64,000 nt of DNA, taken from Glossina fuscipes (Eukaryota > Arthropoda > Insecta > Diptera > Glossinidae). A program made the position numbers and the translations under genes. This document shows, piece by piece, positions 60,492 through 64,000 of this stretch. Position 1 is the first letter of the stretch, and each line of letters starts with the position of its first letter. Location: assembly GCF_014805625.2 (NCBI RefSeq), contig NW_023998417.1, positions 8,554,680 to 8,618,679 of the forward strand. Direction: 5' to 3'. The notes under the pieces are model-generated. The model did not search any database, was not told the DNA's origin, and saw only the letters and a program-made list of their open reading frames with translations.

Positions 60492-62019
60492 GACTCTCTA
60501 CTTTTCAAGGTTAAATTTTATATGTGTGCAAACGAAATACTATGTACACCTTTAACAGTATATATCTTGCTGCAGATTGCAGAGCTTTTGTGGTTTTGTA
60601 CGTTCAAAGGTTTCGTTTTTTTTTTTTTTTTTTTTGCTTTACTTGTATTAATATATATAAATATATATATGTATATATTCAAAAGTTCATTTGGAACATC
60701 GATCTGTTTTGATTTGATTGATTTAAGAAAAATAAAAAAAAAATAAAAAAAAGAAAGATGAAAAAAAACAAAACTTTTTGATGATTATCTAATCACTTGG
60801 CGATTTGTAAATTCCCTTTTTTTTTTATGCGCTCGAGAGATAGATTGCTTTCTTCAAACGATTTAAGAAATGCGTTCACTTTTCGCTAGTTAGACAAAAA
60901 CTAAAGGTGTTCTAATGAGTTTCTTACGTTAAAACGAATAAAAGCGCAGCGTTTCTTTATCATCTACGCATGACAGCCATTTTGCTTAATCATTTCAATG
61001 TCAATATGCTTTCCTACTGCTGCTATCGATTAAGGCAAATTAATTGATATTGAATAAAAAAAAAAAATAAAATAAAGCAATAAACACAATCTTTTTTTTT
61101 TTTTTTCTTTGTAAATATTTTCTTAGTATTACTTTGAGAAAAAAAAAATTTTTTTTTTTATTTTTTTTTTTTTTACTTTTCTTTCATTAATTTGTTGGCA
61201 CACGATCTTTTTTGATTTCTCGAACACACATTTCTACGTACTTTTAAACCGATTTATTAATTTGTTATTACGATTACAACTAAATACTACTGAAGATGAA
61301 GATGGAAAGAAACGGAGAGAAGCCTCGCCTCTGTGTGTATTCACATTAAACCAATTTGGCTTCGATCGTGGGCGCCATCTTTAATTAATATCTTCTTGGG
61401 TAAGAGAGGACAAAAAACTATTGTAAATTTTCAAAACACTTAACGAATAGGTAGCTTGTTGACAGAGAGATAATGGATGTATGGATGGATATCTTTTTCT
61501 TGTTTTTGGGGGGCCATATTATCGATTTTCCCCTTTTTAGTAAAATTTAAAGAAAAAAAAAATCAATGATATCATTTATTAAGAATAGCAGGATGAGCGG
61601 GTAAACGATTGACAAAGTAGTTGAAGAGGTTGAATTTAGGCTAACGACTAATGTTAATGTCTTTCTTTACCTTAAAAGTTTGTATATGTAATTACGAAGA
61701 CGCGTCGCCTTAAGGGCAAGTAAGGAAGGAGAAAGTTTGTTCGAAGTAGACTTCTGGCCTTGCAAGTAAGGTATTACGATCACTTTTTTTAACTACCCCT
61801 AAGCACTTAAGGAGCCTTTATCTGTGCTCGCTAAAATTAAATGACACAAATAGAAGCACTATAGAAGAATATAATATGGCCCATCATGATGCACCCGACA
61901 CCACTTCACCTAATACGGCAAGTGGTCGAAGAGGTGGTCCGCTTTAGCGATAGCCCTTGGACCAAAACATGTCGATTTGCCAAATTTCAACAAAATTACG
62001 ACCTTCAGGGTGAACACAA

Positions 62020-62176
62020 GAAAGCAAGGCAGAGAGGCGGACAACCTTCGATTTAAAAAATGATCCTCAATCGATCGGCATAATTAAAAGTGGGTCCATT
62101 GCAAATCCTTTTGCGTGAAGTATGCGTCCGCACAAACTTGGTCTACTCCTTTATTACAAGTAGCGTAGGTTATAAA
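62020..62176 (+). mobile_element. fly dispersed-element tail (fragment)
   Basis: GAGAGGCGGACAACC, GATCCTCAATCGATCGGCA, GTATGCGTCCGCACAAAC and TTACAAGTAGCGTAGGTTATAAA follow in the same order as at 20311-20455 and in the 1.85 kb units. Upstream, 61960-62010 (ATGTCGATTTGCCAAATTTC) is also typical of such repeats. Class of element not determinable. Confidence 0.45.
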
Positions 62177-63009
62177 TACTAGACAAGTCATGACACTTTG
62201 AACAGTTCAGTTATTAAAGCTTTAAAAAATGTCAATTTTATTGTCATCATCTAAAGTCATTAACCGAATGGTTAATGTATTATTTGCTTATCTCTTTCGA
62301 AAGCATTCACAAAACAGTATCTTTTTATGTAAAGTGAAATGATATTTTTTCATCATTCATCGATACAACTATCAATTTCTTTAATGGATGCTTAATGATA
62401 GATGTGTTAACTGCAGTTTGCCCTTGTTGAAAGCAGATCATTCGATCATTTCACAAGACGTTATTGAAAAGTAAGAAGAGCAATATATTACTGCGAGTCA
62501 GCACAATGTGCTTATTTAACCTCGATCTCTATTAATGCGGATTTAGTTTATTTCACGGAACACACGTCATGACAAAATATACGGGGACACTATCTTAAGA
62601 TATTACATGTAGTCTGCGAGCATATGATTTTTGGTCGGCTAATAATGCTTTTCAAACACATTTGAGGAAAATAATAATAAAAAATGTTATTATCGCTAGT
62701 GTTTAATGTTTAGGCGAATTTTTGTGTTAAATTCAAGCAACAATTTTCATTTGAACGCATTTCTTAAAAAGTAGAAAAAAATACAATCAGCCAAGTGTAA
62801 AAAAAAAAAAAAATCTCTTTAATTCTGGTCATTAATTGTGTGGTAAAAAAAATATTTCGAAAAAAAAAAAAATTATATAAATATTCGTCTTAGGCTATTC
62901 TCTATGTATCCACCACCATCTCTATCTAGGCTTAATATATCAAAAATGTCAAAAAGGCCCAGGGTTTGGGGCCGTGCGGGATCATGCACATTTCGAGCTT
63001 TAATATAAT

Positions 63010-63012
<3 letters not shown>

Positions 63013-63043
<31 letters not shown>
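63013..63043. repeat. (TA)n dinucleotide repeat
   Basis: About 15 uninterrupted AT units upstream of the distal Doa exon. Confidence 0.9.
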
Positions 63044-63047
<4 letters not shown>

Positions 63048-63626
63048 GATTTTTCGATTCAATTTGGAATTTAATGACGAACAATATGTCATCAATATAT
63101 ATGTCAATGATGTTTTTTTCAATTTTCTAAAGTGAGTGAACCTAAGAAAGCTAACTTTTACATAAGTGAACCCAAGATGTTAAAATTTTCAATACAGTGC
63201 AATTTATATACAGCAACATGGGATCTTTAGCGTTTGAATTTCGATTCTCGGAAGATGACATATACACGACTGTATATGATCTATTTTCCCGGCTCCTTTC
63301 ATGTTTTGACATGTAACAGACCAAACGATAAAACTAACATTCCGCGAAAAGTTGGTGGTGGCTACAAAAAGTAAGATACTAGAGAAGAAAAATGTTTGGC
63401 ATAAAAAAAAAAAAAAAAACAAATGCAATAAAAAGCCATATTTTTAACATTATTGTAAATAATTGCGTTGTTTTCCTCCTTTTTTTTCCGCTTTCACGTT
63501 TCTTTTCTTTTTTCGTTTTTTTTCTTTTTTTTTCTTCTGTATAATGAAAATTGAAAACAGAATTCAACAGGCGGTGATAGATTTGAGAAAACTTATTTAT
63601 TTTTTCACTTTTTATTTTGCTTTTTG

Positions 63627-63657
<31 letters not shown>

Positions 63658-64000
63658 AGAAATAAAATGCAATAATAAGGAAGAAAGAAAAAAACGCAAC
63701 TGTTCGGAAAATGAGAACACAAGCTGTTCGTTCTGTTTGCGTTGATATTTTTGATAAAAAAATGTATTATTTCTGTATTCGGAAATAAAAACAAAAAATA
63801 AATAAACACTGCCTGCCCTGCCCTGCCCGCCGACCTGAACACATTTTCAAATTTTATTAAATTATTTTCACTTTCTTCGTTTTTTTTTTTTTAATAGTTT
63901 TTTCAATTTTTTTAAAATAATTTTTTATATTTCACTAATAATATTTTTGTTCATTTATAATCTTCTTTATCCTTTTCTTGTTCTTGCGATTTTATAAATA

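Larger units (their letters stand above)
60492..64000. other. upstream of the distal Doa exon, no gene seen
   Basis: Should contain the leader and promoter of the long isoform. 61200-61400 is less repetitive than its surroundings. 62020-62176 is a dispersed-element tail. (TA)n lies at 63013-63043 and many A/T runs are present. Open frames at 63204-63842 are Phe/Lys-rich translations of homopolymers. Confidence 0.5.

Overview
This is an AT-rich eukaryotic window, dense in homopolymer runs, dinucleotide repeats and CAA/CAG tracts. Its introns have GT-AG ends and it carries arthropod-type genes. Both recognisable genes and the short (70-110 nt) introns fit a higher (cyclorrhaphan/muscoid) fly such as a tsetse, blowfly or house-fly relative; the species cannot be fixed from the sequence alone.

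Layout. (1) Positions 1-9786, plus strand: the last three coding exons of an MBD5/MBD6-type PWWP protein, the likely orthologue of Drosophila six-banded (sba); its 5' exons lie outside the window. The annotated TGA is followed by C and by 46 more open codons, making a stop-readthrough candidate. (2) About 9.9-24.8 kb: gene-free DNA between two convergent 3' ends. It holds a diverged ~0.7 kb duplication and a three-copy tandem array of a ~1.85 kb unit (14.15-19.04 kb). (3) 24,777-60,491, minus strand: the Darkener of apricot (Doa) CLK/LAMMER kinase gene. Nine 3' exons (24.8-29.2 kb) encode the whole catalytic domain. Two large upstream exons (31.3-33.4 and 35.1-35.5 kb) encode a low-complexity N-terminal extension. 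Three further ATG-initiated exons (42.0-42.8, 53.9-58.4 and 58.7-60.5 kb) can each end in the same splice phase, so I read them as alternative first exons feeding one common body. (4) 60.5-64 kb: sequence upstream of the most distal first exon, with no gene seen.

How the genes work. Doa is a dual-specificity LAMMER kinase of SR splicing factors; the alternative first exons would give isoforms with very different N-termini (about 1450, 1780 and 2680 residues by my models) on one kinase domain. The sba product is a chromatin reader. Their adjacency does not imply a shared pathway.

The oddest non-coding DNA lies in the large Doa intron at 46.7-48.5 kb. It has a duplicated series of exon-like segments separated by 71-83 nt GT-AG intron-like gaps, then a ~100 bp foldback, then a degenerate repeat arranged as a ~230 bp-per-arm palindrome. 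Four back-to-back hairpins ending in C9G6 lie at 38.3 kb. All splice models here come from reading reading-frame phase, splice dinucleotides and protein similarity by eye; none was tested against transcripts.
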